Positions 1-8,436 of a stretch of 39,080 bases of DNA are shown in pieces. Position 1 is the first letter of the stretch. Each line of letters starts with the position of its first letter. Under the pieces are notes generated by a model. The model searched no databases. It was not told the DNA's origin and was given only the letters and a program-made list of their open reading frames with translations. Both the position numbers and the translations under genes were made by a program. Origin of the DNA: a virus. The DNA lies in the IMG/VR virus record IMGVR_UViG_3300008107_000316, positions 1 through 39,080 of that record; one strand, given 5' to 3'.

Positions 1-1
1 A

Positions 2-223
2 CCAACTTTGTATCTTGATGGCGCCGAAGAAATACTGGCAGGACAAATAGAAGGTTGCGGCTCTGAGATTGCACCCCTCTACACATCCCCACCATCACAG
101 CGCACATGGGTTGGGCTGACGGATGAGGAGATCACTGACATGTGGGCTGAGTCAAGCCCGTACTACCACGAAGATGACTTTGCCCGAGCCATCGAAGCCA
201 AACTCAAGGAGAAGAACATATGA
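2..223 (+). CDS. Hypothetical phage protein, 3' part only
   Basis: The reading frame is open to the left edge of the window, so this is probably the C-terminal end of a longer gene; a TTG at 8 is the only in-frame start-like codon near the edge. The visible residues contain a PLYTSPP segment followed by WVGLTDEEI and a DFARAIEAKLKEKN tail. This combination is common at the C-terminus of otherwise variable hypothetical proteins in many phages. No function is known to me. Its stop overlaps the start of the primase gene (ATGA at 220-223), so it belongs to the same transcript. Confidence 0.6.
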   Translation, partial: PTLYLDGAEEILAGQIEGCGSEIAPLYTSPPSQRTWVGLTDEEITDMWAESSPYYHEDDFARAIEAKLKEKNI

Positions 224-1041
224 CAACCTACTATGCACAAGAAGCAAAACATGTGCTTACTAGTAACGCACACGACTTTGAGACTTTAGATGAAGGGGAT
301 CAAGCTAAGTACAACCATGTTGATTGTCCTAATGGCATGGATAATAGGGAGAGATTGTACGTTAAGAACTTAGATGGTGCATTCATGTGGCACTGCCATA
401 ACTGTGGAGATAGCGGATATTACCGACCAAAAGAGACAGTTAGAAGCATAAAGGCAACAACAAGGGCTGTAGTGTCTAGGACACCAATCCCTGATTACAA
501 AGACTTGACAAAAGAACTTGACTATGCTAAGTTTAAAGTTGAAGGGCAGTTGTGGTTAGGCCAGTATGGATTTAACGAATCACTGGTTAACCAGTTTCGC
601 ATTGCTGAAACAGACGAGGGTGTTGTACTACCTATATTTAATGATTTATTTATTTATGGTTATCAAATAAGACGTTACAATAAAGCACCTAAGTATCTTA
701 CATATAGTAAACAACGATTTAGTTTCTTAGAGTGTATTGCTGGTATTAGAAGTAAGCCACTAATTATTGTAGAAGATTTACTTAGCAGTTATAAGTTACG
801 TTATGCAGGTTATCCAACCTTGTGTTTGTTAGGCACTAAACTAGATGGAGAAGCACAGAGAGTTTTGAGTATGTTTAGGACAAAACGTGTGGTATTATGG
901 CTAGACGATGATATCGCAGGACATGCAGCAGCTAAGAAATTGTTTGTTGATGTATCACCAATTGTCCCTAACATCTCAGCTATATTCAATCATCAACCAA
1001 AGGAATTATCTCTTGAGATACTTAAAGACATGGAGCTTTGA
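220..1041 (+). CDS. DNA primase (zinc-binding and TOPRIM domains)
   Basis: 273 aa. The N-terminal part has a zinc site of HxxC plus CxxC type (His33/Cys36 and Cys59/Cys62). The C-terminal half carries the TOPRIM motifs: Glu185 in IIVEDLL and the DxD pair Asp229/Asp231 in LWLDDDIAGHAA. This is the layout of the T7 gp4 primase half, which makes short RNA primers on single-stranded template. In T7 primase and helicase are one protein; here the helicase is a separate gene starting at the next base (1042), so the two products presumably act together at the fork. The start overlaps the previous stop (ATGA). Confidence 0.88.
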   Translation: MTTYYAQEAKHVLTSNAHDFETLDEGDQAKYNHVDCPNGMDNRERLYVKNLDGAFMWHCHNCGDSGYYRPKETVRSIKATTRAVVSRTPIPDYKDLTKELDYAKFKVEGQLWLGQYGFNESLVNQFRIAETDEGVVLPIFNDLFIYGYQIRRYNKAPKYLTYSKQRFSFLECIAGIRSKPLIIVEDLLSSYKLRYAGYPTLCLLGTKLDGEAQRVLSMFRTKRVVLWLDDDIAGHAAAKKLFVDVSPIVPNISAIFNHQPKELSLEILKDMEL

Positions 1042-2304
1042 ATGAGCTATGACATTGACTTACTAGCAGTTACTAGTAACAAAGACACTTACAACAGATT
1101 TAAGGATCATGTAAAGAAACACAACGTATCACCCATTACATTAGAAATATTTAATGTGTTAGGTGAGTATTGGGACAACTACCCAACACGTACAGAAATT
1201 AATTACCCTGAGTTTCGTACATTCTTTTCAATTGTGAAGGGTAGGAAGGTTAAAGACCCATCATCATACGAGGTTGCATTTGACAACCTGAAGGATGCGT
1301 TAGATAAGCCCTCACCCATTGTCAAAGATTTGCTAGGCAAACTAATTGAGACTGACTATGCAACACAGATTTACGATGTGTGCCTTAAGATTGGCACTGG
1401 TATGGGCGGCGACTTGGAAAGCATTGAGCCGTTACTTAACGCCTACAAGAAAGAAGTAGGTGCTAGCGTAGAGAAGGATGATGTGTTCGTTAAACCGTCA
1501 CTAGATTACTTGTCTGGTGTGGTTGCAAGTGGTGGACTTAATTGGAGACTGAAAGAGTTGAACGTAGCACTAGGGCCAATACGTAAGGGTGACTTCATCA
1601 TCATTGCGGCACGACCAGAGACAGGTAAGACAACGTTTACAGCTAGTGAAGCAAGTTACATGATGACTCAGCTACAACCTGATGAGCATGTGATTTGGAT
1701 TAACAACGAAGAAGCTAGCAACAAGGTTATGATGCGTGTGATTCAAGCCTACAGCCAAGTTACTAGTAGCGAATTACTTAGTGACCCTAAGACACATGAA
1801 GCTGAATTCCTAAAGGGAGGTGGTCAACGTTTCCTAATCTTGGATGATGACTCAGGCATTAAGAGTGTGACTAAGATTGCAAGATTGTTTAATGAGTACA
1901 AGCCGGGACTCATCATCTTTGACCAACTTGACAAGGTACATGGTTTCAAGCAAGATAGGGAAGACCTGCGTATCGGACAGCTATACGAGTGGGCACGAGA
2001 TTTGGCTAAAGAATATTGCCCTGTCATTGCCATTAGTCAGGTGGACGGTACAGGTGAGGGAGAGAAGTGGATTCAGATGAACCAGCTACGAGGTAGCAAG
2101 ACAGATAAGATTGGGGAAGCTGATGCTATTGTCACTATTGGAAAAAGTAATGAACCGGGTATGGACTTACAACGATTTATCCATATTCCAAAAAACAAGT
2201 TATTCGGAGGTAGCGAAACACTTGAAGCACATAGACATGGATGTTTCGAAGTTAACATTGAACCAGCAAAGGCACGATATGTCAGTAAATGGAAAACCAA
2301 ATGA
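1042..2304 (+). CDS. Replicative DNA helicase, DnaB/T7 gp4 type
   Basis: 420 aa. It carries a Walker A motif ARPETGKTT at residues 190-198 and a Walker B strand LIIFD ending at Asp294, followed by a VIAISQVDG segment and an arginine-containing NQLRGSKTDKIGEAD segment typical of RecA-fold SF4 helicases. These form hexameric rings that unwind DNA 5' to 3' using NTP. The roughly 150-residue N-terminal region looks helical, as in DnaB. It follows the primase gene without a gap and precedes the DNA polymerase, the standard replisome order in T7-like phages. Confidence 0.9.
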   Translation: MSYDIDLLAVTSNKDTYNRFKDHVKKHNVSPITLEIFNVLGEYWDNYPTRTEINYPEFRTFFSIVKGRKVKDPSSYEVAFDNLKDALDKPSPIVKDLLGKLIETDYATQIYDVCLKIGTGMGGDLESIEPLLNAYKKEVGASVEKDDVFVKPSLDYLSGVVASGGLNWRLKELNVALGPIRKGDFIIIAARPETGKTTFTASEASYMMTQLQPDEHVIWINNEEASNKVMMRVIQAYSQVTSSELLSDPKTHEAEFLKGGGQRFLILDDDSGIKSVTKIARLFNEYKPGLIIFDQLDKVHGFKQDREDLRIGQLYEWARDLAKEYCPVIAISQVDGTGEGEKWIQMNQLRGSKTDKIGEADAIVTIGKSNEPGMDLQRFIHIPKNKLFGGSETLEAHRHGCFEVNIEPAKARYVSKWKTK

Positions 2305-2530
2305 AGGTGATGTGTATATAGATGTAGATGGTTATCTACGCATCTATTTTAAAAATATTAATAGGGTTTGGTATGATGTTATAATTGCACCTGAAGAGAA
2401 GGGTAGTCATATGTGGATTACCGATCCAAAATCAGAAGTGTTTATTCACAAGGACAACAAGTTTGTAATGAACGTAAAAGAGTTGCTGTCAACAGTTAGA
2501 AAGGAGTTGAAAGATGAATCTAGTAGTTGA
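2279..2530 (+). CDS. Small hypothetical protein between helicase and polymerase
   Basis: 83 aa, not recognised. The chosen ATG at 2279 has an AAAGG ribosome site about 7 bases upstream and lies inside the helicase 3' end (26-base overlap); the same frame is open further upstream but that part merely shadows the helicase. The protein is mixed alpha/beta, without membrane segments or cysteine clusters, with a GDVYIDVDGYLRIYF strand-rich start. Its 3' end overlaps the polymerase start by 17 bases, so it is translated as part of the replication cluster. A replisome accessory role is only a guess from position. Confidence 0.7.
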   Translation: MSVNGKPNEGDVYIDVDGYLRIYFKNINRVWYDVIIAPEEKGSHMWITDPKSEVFIHKDNKFVMNVKELLSTVRKELKDESSS

Positions 2531-4421
2531 TCTTGAGACAACCATTCGTTGTCCAGTAGGTAACAACAGTGGCAACCCTATGTGGAGAGGTAACAAGGTC
2601 ATTGCTTGGGGTACATGTTGCGTAGGTGGTACGTCAGGATACAAGTATGATGCAACGGGATTAGACCTAACACCATTGCGTAACTTGTGCGATGCAGCAT
2701 CACTTGTCATTGGTCACAATGTTAAGTTTGATTTGTTGTACATCTATCGTGATACTAATAATACATTGCCACGTATTTGGGACACACAGTTAGCCGCCTA
2801 CCTACTCAGTGGTCAGCGCCATTTGTATGCATCACTGGATGAACTAACTAAGGAATATATTGGTGCACATGCACTGAAGGATGACAAGATTAAAGCCTAT
2901 TGGAAGGCTGGCATTGATACGCCACATATTCCCCGTGAGGAGTTGATGGACTATTTGAAAGGTGACGTAGAGAATACAGCCATAATCTTTGAGCAACAGT
3001 GGGCAGAAGCAGAAGGCTTAGACATTCTACCTTTGATGTTCACACAGATGGACGCACTACGTGCAACCATTGAGATGAATAGAAACGGTATGCGTGTTGA
3101 TTGGGAGTACGTACATACACAGCGTGACTTCTACGACATTATGCTGAAGACAGCACAAGCGACAGTTGCAGAAGAAGCACCTGATCTAGATACAGCTAGC
3201 CCTAAACAACTATCCCTGTATTTCTTTGGGGGTGAAGAGAAGTATAAGGAGAAGGTAGATGATGGATTTTATAAGAATGGTAAACCAAAAACTAAAACGG
3301 TGGAGAGCATTCGGAGAGTTGTTGGCAAATATGCCCCTACGGGGGAGTTAGGTAAGGGTGGTTACTACTCAACAGATGACGCAGTGTTAAAGCAGTTAGC
3401 AAGTGGTGGTGACTCAGTGGCACAACAGTTATTGTTAATTCGTGAATACAGCAAGATTAAGGACACCTATTACGAAGGACTCATTGGACTACGATTTCCA
3501 GACGATAACATCTATCCCAACCTCAACCATTGTGCAACCAAGACAGGAAGATTGTCAGCCACTAACCCTAACCTACAGAACCAGACAGATACAGGGGATG
3601 TTAAAAAAGCATACGTTAGCCGTTATAAAGATAACGGTAACATCTTGGAACTTGACTACAGCCAGCTAGAGATGGTTGCATTGGCCTACTTAGCCGATGA
3701 CAAGCAACTCATTGACGATATTAATAACGGTAGGGATATGCACCGTGAACTTTACAAAGGAATGTATGGTAGATATCCAACTGACAAAGAACGGAAACCC
3801 TTTAAGCGTTTTAGCTTCTTGCTCGTATACGGAGGAGGAGCTACTACGCTTATGGCGCAAAGCGGTTGTGATAGAGCAACAGCTAAGAAGTTTATTAACA
3901 CATTCTATTCACGTTACACAGGAGTTAAACGTTACCATGAAGAAATAGTTGCAAAGGCAGAGAAAGATGCAGTAATTAGTTACTGTCCAGATATTAGTGG
4001 GCCGCAATATACCTACTACCATACCAGCCCTACAGGGCGACACTACATCTTTAACAAGTATGCTAACGAATACAAAGGAGGTCTGTCATTCAGTCCTACC
4101 GAGTTAAAGAATTGGCCTATTCAGGGCTTTGCTACAGGGGATGTTGTCCCTATGATGGTTGGTATCTTGCTACGTAAGTTGGAAGAAGCCTCCCTGACAC
4201 CAGATGTGAAACTAGTAATGACTGTGCACGATTCTGTGGTACTTGATGTACCGCTTGACAAGTTAGAAAAGTGTGCTATATTGGCTAAGCAAACATTAGA
4301 GGATGCACCAAAATACATGAAGAGTATTTTCAACATTGATTTCCCATGCCAACTAGGTGTTGGTGTGGATGCTGGACTAAACTGGCAAGACAAATTTGTT
4401 TTACTAAAGGAAGATAAATGA
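2514..4421 (+). CDS. DNA polymerase I-type (family A) with 3'-5' exonuclease
   Basis: 635 aa, no 5'-3' exonuclease domain. Proofreading residues are intact: Asp6/Glu8 (DLET), Asp73 (HNVKFD) and Asp151 in YLKGD. Polymerase motifs follow: the TGRLSATNPNLQN segment, motif A with catalytic Asp381 (LELDYSQLE), motif B/O-helix with Arg427, Lys431, Phe435 and Tyr439, and motif C VHD at 571-573. Phe435 aligns with E. coli Pol I Phe762. The length and order match T7 gp5-like replicative polymerases. The start overlaps the preceding small gene and the end overlaps the SSB-like gene by 4 bases (ATGA). Confidence 0.95.
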   Translation: MNLVVDLETTIRCPVGNNSGNPMWRGNKVIAWGTCCVGGTSGYKYDATGLDLTPLRNLCDAASLVIGHNVKFDLLYIYRDTNNTLPRIWDTQLAAYLLSGQRHLYASLDELTKEYIGAHALKDDKIKAYWKAGIDTPHIPREELMDYLKGDVENTAIIFEQQWAEAEGLDILPLMFTQMDALRATIEMNRNGMRVDWEYVHTQRDFYDIMLKTAQATVAEEAPDLDTASPKQLSLYFFGGEEKYKEKVDDGFYKNGKPKTKTVESIRRVVGKYAPTGELGKGGYYSTDDAVLKQLASGGDSVAQQLLLIREYSKIKDTYYEGLIGLRFPDDNIYPNLNHCATKTGRLSATNPNLQNQTDTGDVKKAYVSRYKDNGNILELDYSQLEMVALAYLADDKQLIDDINNGRDMHRELYKGMYGRYPTDKERKPFKRFSFLLVYGGGATTLMAQSGCDRATAKKFINTFYSRYTGVKRYHEEIVAKAEKDAVISYCPDISGPQYTYYHTSPTGRHYIFNKYANEYKGGLSFSPTELKNWPIQGFATGDVVPMMVGILLRKLEEASLTPDVKLVMTVHDSVVLDVPLDKLEKCAILAKQTLEDAPKYMKSIFNIDFPCQLGVGVDAGLNWQDKFVLLKEDK

Positions 4422-4915
4422 GCTATATCATCGAGAACATCACGACCAAAGAAGTTACTACTAAGTTTGGCCCTAAGCCAGCGTACACCATCACAGCAGG
4501 TGGTGAACGTTTCAGCTATGGCTTTAAGAAGCCAGCGTTTGCAATTGGTGACGAAGTTGACTTTCAATATACCGAGAACACATACGGTAAGAACGTTGAC
4601 TTAGCTTCTGTTCAAATGCTCAAGAAGGGTACAGGTGCACCTACCCCTAGCGCATCAGCCGCTAGCCCCGGTAAAGCCCCTTATAGCCCTCCTAGCAAGG
4701 TGTTTCCTATTCCCCTATTGCATGGTGATCGTGCCATTGTCCGACAGAACTCCATTACGAATGCTACTAAGGCAGTGTGTGACTACCTAGATAGCAGTGA
4801 AGATATTGACACTGTGCAAGCATATGCTGATTTAATCATTGAGATTGCACGTAAGTTTGAAGCCTATTCATGTGGTGACTTGGATGCCGCACAAGCAGAG
4901 GAAATGATTAAGTGA
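4418..4915 (+). CDS. Probable single-stranded DNA-binding (OB-fold-like) protein
   Basis: 165 aa. The first ~70 residues look like a small beta-barrel (alternating strands, KFGPKPAYTITAGGERFSYGF), followed by a Pro/Ala/Ser linker at about 71-93. A helical C-terminal part has the RQNSITNATKAVCDYL and IIEIARKFEAY patterns seen in phage ssDNA-binding proteins placed between polymerase and exonuclease. I infer that it coats single-stranded DNA during replication and recombination. The acidic C-terminal tail of T7 gp2.5 is only weakly represented here (AEEMIK end). Coupled by ATGA to the polymerase and by GTGA to the exonuclease. Confidence 0.6.
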   Translation: MSYIIENITTKEVTTKFGPKPAYTITAGGERFSYGFKKPAFAIGDEVDFQYTENTYGKNVDLASVQMLKKGTGAPTPSASAASPGKAPYSPPSKVFPIPLLHGDRAIVRQNSITNATKAVCDYLDSSEDIDTVQAYADLIIEIARKFEAYSCGDLDAAQAEEMIK

Positions 4916-5751
4916 AATCAATCAATACACTGGTAGAAGATATTTACAGTGTTGTTAGCGGGGGCTTAGCCCCTGTTACTAATAACAACAAGGTAGATAT
5001 AAGCTATGACAAATGGTTTACCCCACGAGATAAGTTGCGTGAACAGAAGGTGTTGTACTTCTCTGAAGTAGGTGATCCATGTGCACGTAGACTATGGTAT
5101 AAGTACAATATGCCTACCGTTGCTGAGAAGCCTGATGGTCGTGCCTTACTTAAATTCTTTTACGGAGACATTCTAGAAGAGTTGGTATTGAATGTGGCAG
5201 AGGATGCTGGTCACACAGTGGAGAAGAAACAGGAGCGAGTGGTTTACGACATTGGTGATGGTTGGTATGTACGAGGACGCATTGACGCTGTGATTGATGG
5301 TGCAATGGTTGACGTTAAGAGTGTTACTAAATATTCTGAAGAGAAGTTTAAAAACAACTTAGTCGATGACCCCTTTGGATATTACCAACAACTTAATGGC
5401 TATGCTACTTCTCTTAATTATAACGATGCTGGTTTTCTCACTATCCAGAAAGAGCTAGGCCATGTAAACTACTACCCTATTGAGGTGAACAAAGGTTTGT
5501 TTAAGATGCAAGCTGAACATGCGGCAGACACTGCTTCATTATCCAGCCCTGACAGCATCAAACGACTAGACCCTGTTCCAGCCAGTAAGACTAGTAAGAA
5601 CAAAAAGCTATGCACTAGTTGCAGTTATTGCAACTTTAAGAAAGAATGTTTTCCAGAGATGCGTACATTCTTATACGCCAGTGGCCCCGAGTTTCTAGTT
5701 GAAGTGGTAGATGTACCCCGAGTTATGGAGATTACCAATGCAAGTAATTAA
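4912..5751 (+). CDS. PD-(D/E)XK exonuclease with Fe-S cysteines (Cas4/RecB-like)
   Basis: 279 aa, GTG start overlapping the previous stop (GTGA). The nuclease core shows RGRID with Asp125, then Asp134-Val-Lys136 (DxK motif) and a downstream QQLNGYA motif. Cys57, near the N-terminus (DPCARRLWY), and Cys237-x2-Cys240-x5-Cys246 form the Cas4/AddB iron-sulphur cluster signature; Cys234 is an extra nearby cysteine. In T7-like phages an exonuclease in this position (gp6 role) removes primers, degrades host DNA and drives recombination. The replacement of the T7 gp6 fold by a Cas4-like enzyme is known in several podovirus groups. Confidence 0.88.
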   Translation: MKSINTLVEDIYSVVSGGLAPVTNNNKVDISYDKWFTPRDKLREQKVLYFSEVGDPCARRLWYKYNMPTVAEKPDGRALLKFFYGDILEELVLNVAEDAGHTVEKKQERVVYDIGDGWYVRGRIDAVIDGAMVDVKSVTKYSEEKFKNNLVDDPFGYYQQLNGYATSLNYNDAGFLTIQKELGHVNYYPIEVNKGLFKMQAEHAADTASLSSPDSIKRLDPVPASKTSKNKKLCTSCSYCNFKKECFPEMRTFLYASGPEFLVEVVDVPRVMEITNASN

Positions 5752-5959
5752 AGAGGGTTGGGTGCTCAAGCACCGATCAGTGTTAGGCGAGTTTATGTGT
5801 ACACAAAACACAACTACCCCTAAGATGTATGTGTCAGAGAAGAGTGCTATTAGTAGCGCCAAATACCATGCCGAATACAGTAACGATGGTGTTAATGTAT
5901 ATAAACCAATTAAAGCTTTTATTGTTGTAGAAGGAGATAGTGATGCAATTCCGTTTTGA
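5738..5959 (+). CDS. Small hypothetical protein
   Basis: 73 aa, unrecognised. The ATG at 5738 is chosen because GGAG lies about 8 bases upstream; it overlaps the exonuclease 3' end by 14 bases. The protein is beta-rich (MQVIKEGWVLKHRSVLGEF start, PIKAFIVVEGDSD near the end), with no membrane segment or metal-binding pattern. Its 3' end carries the AAGGAG ribosome site of the next gene. Confidence 0.6.
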   Translation: MQVIKEGWVLKHRSVLGEFMCTQNTTTPKMYVSEKSAISSAKYHAEYSNDGVNVYKPIKAFIVVEGDSDAIPF

Positions 5960-6218
5960 ATGTTTTGAGCCAAGTGATCTAGAAGACAATTCGTTTCCTG
6001 ATATTGAATATCCAACTGATCTACGTGTAGTACATGAGTTTGAAATATCAGACGAGACACGTTGGGACAACATTATGTTGCAGTTTGCTAAGTTCCTAGA
6101 TGCTACAGGATATGTAGGTGTCTATGATAAAGTTAGTAAACGCATTGATGCGGATTGGGAAGTCATTACAAAAGGATTTGATGATGAAGATATTAGTAAT
6201 CCCGGATTGTCAGATTAA
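5943..6218 (+). CDS. Small acidic hypothetical protein
   Basis: 91 aa, not recognised. The ATG at 5943 sits 6 bases after AAGGAG (5931-5936); the GTG at 5940 is too close to that site. The product is acidic and Phe/Tyr-rich (FECFEPSDLEDNSF), with a predicted helical centre. It overlaps its neighbours on both sides (17 bases before, 35 bases after), which argues that it is translated as part of the operon. Function unknown. Confidence 0.6.
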   Translation: MQFRFECFEPSDLEDNSFPDIEYPTDLRVVHEFEISDETRWDNIMLQFAKFLDATGYVGVYDKVSKRIDADWEVITKGFDDEDISNPGLSD

Positions 6219-6951
6219 GGAAGGTGTATCTAGGGAACATCTACCTTGGGTTGGTAAGGCAATTGCTGATTACCGACCTGACGTAGTTGTCAACCTAGGA
6301 GACTTTGCTGACATGCCCTCATTGTCAACACATGACGTTAAGGGCAGTAAATACTTTGAAGGGTTACGGTATAAGAAAGATGTAGAGATTACTAAGGTGG
6401 CTATGCAAGAGATGCTAGCCCCATTGCGACAGCTACAGAAAGTGCAGAAAGATACCAAACACAAAGTATATAAGCCCCGTATGATTATGCTGATGGGAAA
6501 CCATGAGAATCGCATCAATCGTGCAGTTAACAATAACCCTACCTTAGAAGGCTTAATATCAACAGCCGACCTAGGTTACGAGAAAGATTGGGAAGTCCAT
6601 GAATTCCTCCATCCTGTTTTTATCAATGGTGTTGGTTTCAACCATTATTGGCCTGTTGGAGCTATGGGTAGGCCATCTAGTACTGCTTCCGCTATTATTA
6701 GTAAGTTGCATATGTCTTGTATTGCTGGTCATCAGCAAGGTAAGCAAGTAGCCTACGGTAAACGAGCAGATGGTAAATCAATCTGTGCTATAATTGCAGG
6801 GAGTTATTATTTGCACGATGAGAGTTACATGGATCAACTTTCCAACAAACATTGGCGAGGTTTGGTTATGCTCAACGAAGTAAATGATGGTCACTTTGAT
6901 GAAATGTTTTTGTCTATTGAATATTTAGGAAAACGATATGGTCAAGATTAA
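6184..6951 (+). CDS. Calcineurin-like metallophosphoesterase
   Basis: 255 aa. The five metallophosphatase motifs are visible: Asp8 in VIPDCQ (Gln10 where many relatives have His), GDFAD at 39-43, GNHENR at 105-110, a central HYWP segment and GH at 182-183. Such enzymes use two metal ions to hydrolyse phosphate esters; SIO1-like and other podoviruses carry relatives of unknown substrate, possibly nucleotides or nucleic acid ends. AAAGGA at 6171-6176 supports ATG 6184 (7-base spacing) over ATG 6181. Upstream in-frame codons shadow the preceding gene. Confidence 0.82.
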   Translation: MKILVIPDCQIKEGVSREHLPWVGKAIADYRPDVVVNLGDFADMPSLSTHDVKGSKYFEGLRYKKDVEITKVAMQEMLAPLRQLQKVQKDTKHKVYKPRMIMLMGNHENRINRAVNNNPTLEGLISTADLGYEKDWEVHEFLHPVFINGVGFNHYWPVGAMGRPSSTASAIISKLHMSCIAGHQQGKQVAYGKRADGKSICAIIAGSYYLHDESYMDQLSNKHWRGLVMLNEVNDGHFDEMFLSIEYLGKRYGQD

Positions 6952-7267
6952 ACATTACTCACGTAAGTTTTTAAATAAATCTACGGGATTATCTGCAATT
7001 GAAACGAGCATTGATACAACACTGTGGAGTGGTGGCGTAGAGGGTAGTGTTAGCATTACAGATTGTGCACGACAAGTTAATTTAGATTTCAGCCTTTATG
7101 ATGTTAAGGATGTAGATGTTAAGATTGCTAAGCTAAACTTACTGTTAGTAGAAATTAGTGCATTCCGAGATGTATATCTACAACACTATGATGAAATCAA
7201 GGATAATCTAAGTAAGAAAGAAAAAGAGCGTAAGAAGTTGCAGGGTAAAAAGAATGAACTACAATGA
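6938..7267 (+). CDS. Hypothetical protein with basic coiled C-terminus
   Basis: 109 aa, unrecognised. AGGA at 6927-6930, 7 bases before the ATG, supports the start. The first half is beta-rich with many Ser/Thr. The C-terminal third is strongly charged and helical (KKEKERKKLQGKK), probably a coiled coil or nucleic-acid contact. It overlaps the phosphoesterase by 14 bases and the next gene by 14 bases. Confidence 0.6.
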   Translation: MVKIKHYSRKFLNKSTGLSAIETSIDTTLWSGGVEGSVSITDCARQVNLDFSLYDVKDVDVKIAKLNLLLVEISAFRDVYLQHYDEIKDNLSKKEKERKKLQGKKNELQ

Positions 7268-7487
7268 TAAACTATGGCAAGTGAAACAATTTATTGAGGA
7301 GAACTTTGATGACCCAGTAGAGTTAACCATTGCACTAGGATTGTCAGTAGATGATCTAGTGCTTCTTTTACCAGATGTATTAGTTGCTAACTACCATAAA
7401 TTTTTTCAAACAAATGACGACACAGAAGACGAACTTGAAGAAGACGAGCCGCCCGACTTTGGAACTGGAGAAGATTGGGAAGAGTAA
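7254..7487 (+). CDS. Small acidic hypothetical protein
   Basis: 77 aa, unrecognised. The N-terminal 50 residues are helical (WQVKQFIEENFDDPVELTI and a SVDDLVLLLPDVLV helix). The tail is very acidic (about half Asp/Glu from residue 55 on), ending GEDWEE. It lies between a basic coiled-coil protein and ThyX; an acidic tail of this sort occurs in DNA-mimic and SSB-like proteins, but nothing more specific can be said. Confidence 0.6.
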   Translation: MNYNDKLWQVKQFIEENFDDPVELTIALGLSVDDLVLLLPDVLVANYHKFFQTNDDTEDELEEDEPPDFGTGEDWEE

Positions 7488-7546
7488 ACGTAAAGAAGTT
7501 ATTAATAACGAACGACAACGTGATTGGGCACAGGAGTTACAAGATT

Positions 7547-8173
7547 ATGAGCAAGGTAAAATTGATATGGAGTACCCCGGAAGGGGAGGATTTAGTGGCG
7601 TACATGGCACGAGTGTCCAACCCTGAGAACCAAGACAATAAAGAGACAGCAGGTAAGTTGGTTAAATACCTTGTAAAGAATAAGCATTGGTCGCCGTTAG
7701 ATATGGTGGACATGTGTGTAGAAATTGAAACTACACGAGACATTGCCCGACAAATATTACGACACCGAAGCTTCTACTTTCAAGAGTTTAGCCAGCGATA
7801 TGCAGAGGTACAGAGCTTTGAACTATCTGACTGCCGTATGCAAGATGGAAAGAACAGGCAGAATAGTTTAGAGACAGAAGACTTAGCTCTCAAATATTGG
7901 TGGGAAGGTGCTCAAAAACGTGTACTAGGTGATGCTCGGTTTATGTACGAATCTGCTTTGAAAAAAGGCATTGCAAAAGAGGTGGCACGTAAACTCCTTC
8001 CTGAAGGATTGACAATGAGTAAGATGTACATGAAGGGTACACTACGTAATTGGATTCACTATCTTGAAGTACGATGTGACCCATCTACTCAGAAAGAACA
8101 TCGTGAAGTGGCATTACTAGTAAAAGAGCAACTACTTAAATGTTATCCAACAATGGAGTATTTATGGAAGTAA
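7547..8173 (+). CDS. thyX: Flavin-dependent thymidylate synthase ThyX
   Basis: 208 aa. The ThyX signature RHRx7S is present: Arg72-His73-Arg74 ... Ser82-Gln83-Arg84 (SQRY). The enzyme makes dTMP from dUMP using FAD, NADPH and methylenetetrahydrofolate. An AGGAG about 10 bases upstream and the family's usual start (a beta strand reaching AYMARVSNP) favour ATG 7547 over an upstream ATG at 7475, which would add 24 residues with no family match. It belongs with MazG and the ribonucleotide reductase downstream as the nucleotide-supply part of the operon. Confidence 0.93.
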   Translation: MSKVKLIWSTPEGEDLVAYMARVSNPENQDNKETAGKLVKYLVKNKHWSPLDMVDMCVEIETTRDIARQILRHRSFYFQEFSQRYAEVQSFELSDCRMQDGKNRQNSLETEDLALKYWWEGAQKRVLGDARFMYESALKKGIAKEVARKLLPEGLTMSKMYMKGTLRNWIHYLEVRCDPSTQKEHREVALLVKEQLLKCYPTMEYLWK

Positions 8174-8436
8174 TTGACAGCACCAACATGATTAAACCAG
8201 TTGTGCATTTCTTAGGCGAGCCTATATTCTACAGAGTAGAGTTAGCACCTATGCACGAACGTGTTTATGGTAATTACGCAGACGATGATGGATGTGTAGA
8301 GTATGCCCGTGTGCATGGGCTAGATCATCCAATCTTAGGAACAGATAACATTCGTACATCCATTGTCTTGAAGAAGTATGACGATGGAAGCTTTGAAACA
8401 ATGAACACAGTGTATAGGCCTAAGCATGACACTTGA
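8164..8436 (+). CDS. Small hypothetical protein after ThyX
   Basis: 90 aa, unrecognised. GGAG at 8155-8158 and a 5-base spacer point to the ATG at 8164, inside the last codons of thyX. The protein looks beta-rich (FLGEPIFYRVEL, SIVLKKYDDGSFETM) and carries no clear catalytic motif. Its stop overlaps a short membrane-protein gene by 11 bases. Confidence 0.6.
   Translation: MEVIDSTNMIKPVVHFLGEPIFYRVELAPMHERVYGNYADDDGCVEYARVHGLDHPILGTDNIRTSIVLKKYDDGSFETMNTVYRPKHDT

Noticed and set aside
499-531. TTGACA followed 17 bases later by TAAGTT in the primase gene as a + strand promoter
   Set aside because: Only three -10 matches, located inside a coding region with no transcription-unit boundary nearby.
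4121-4567. 148-aa - strand frame opposite the polymerase end
   Set aside because: Antisense to conserved polymerase motif C and the SSB-like gene; no ribosome site or homology seen.
7417-7626. A + frame of about 69 aa overlapping the acidic gene and the start of thyX, with a natural-looking centre (NNERQRDWAQELQDYEQGK)
   Set aside because: No good ribosome site, its start lies inside the previous gene and its end inside the conserved part of ThyX in another frame; the 59-base gap itself is explained by the thyX leader. Kept only as a weak possibility.
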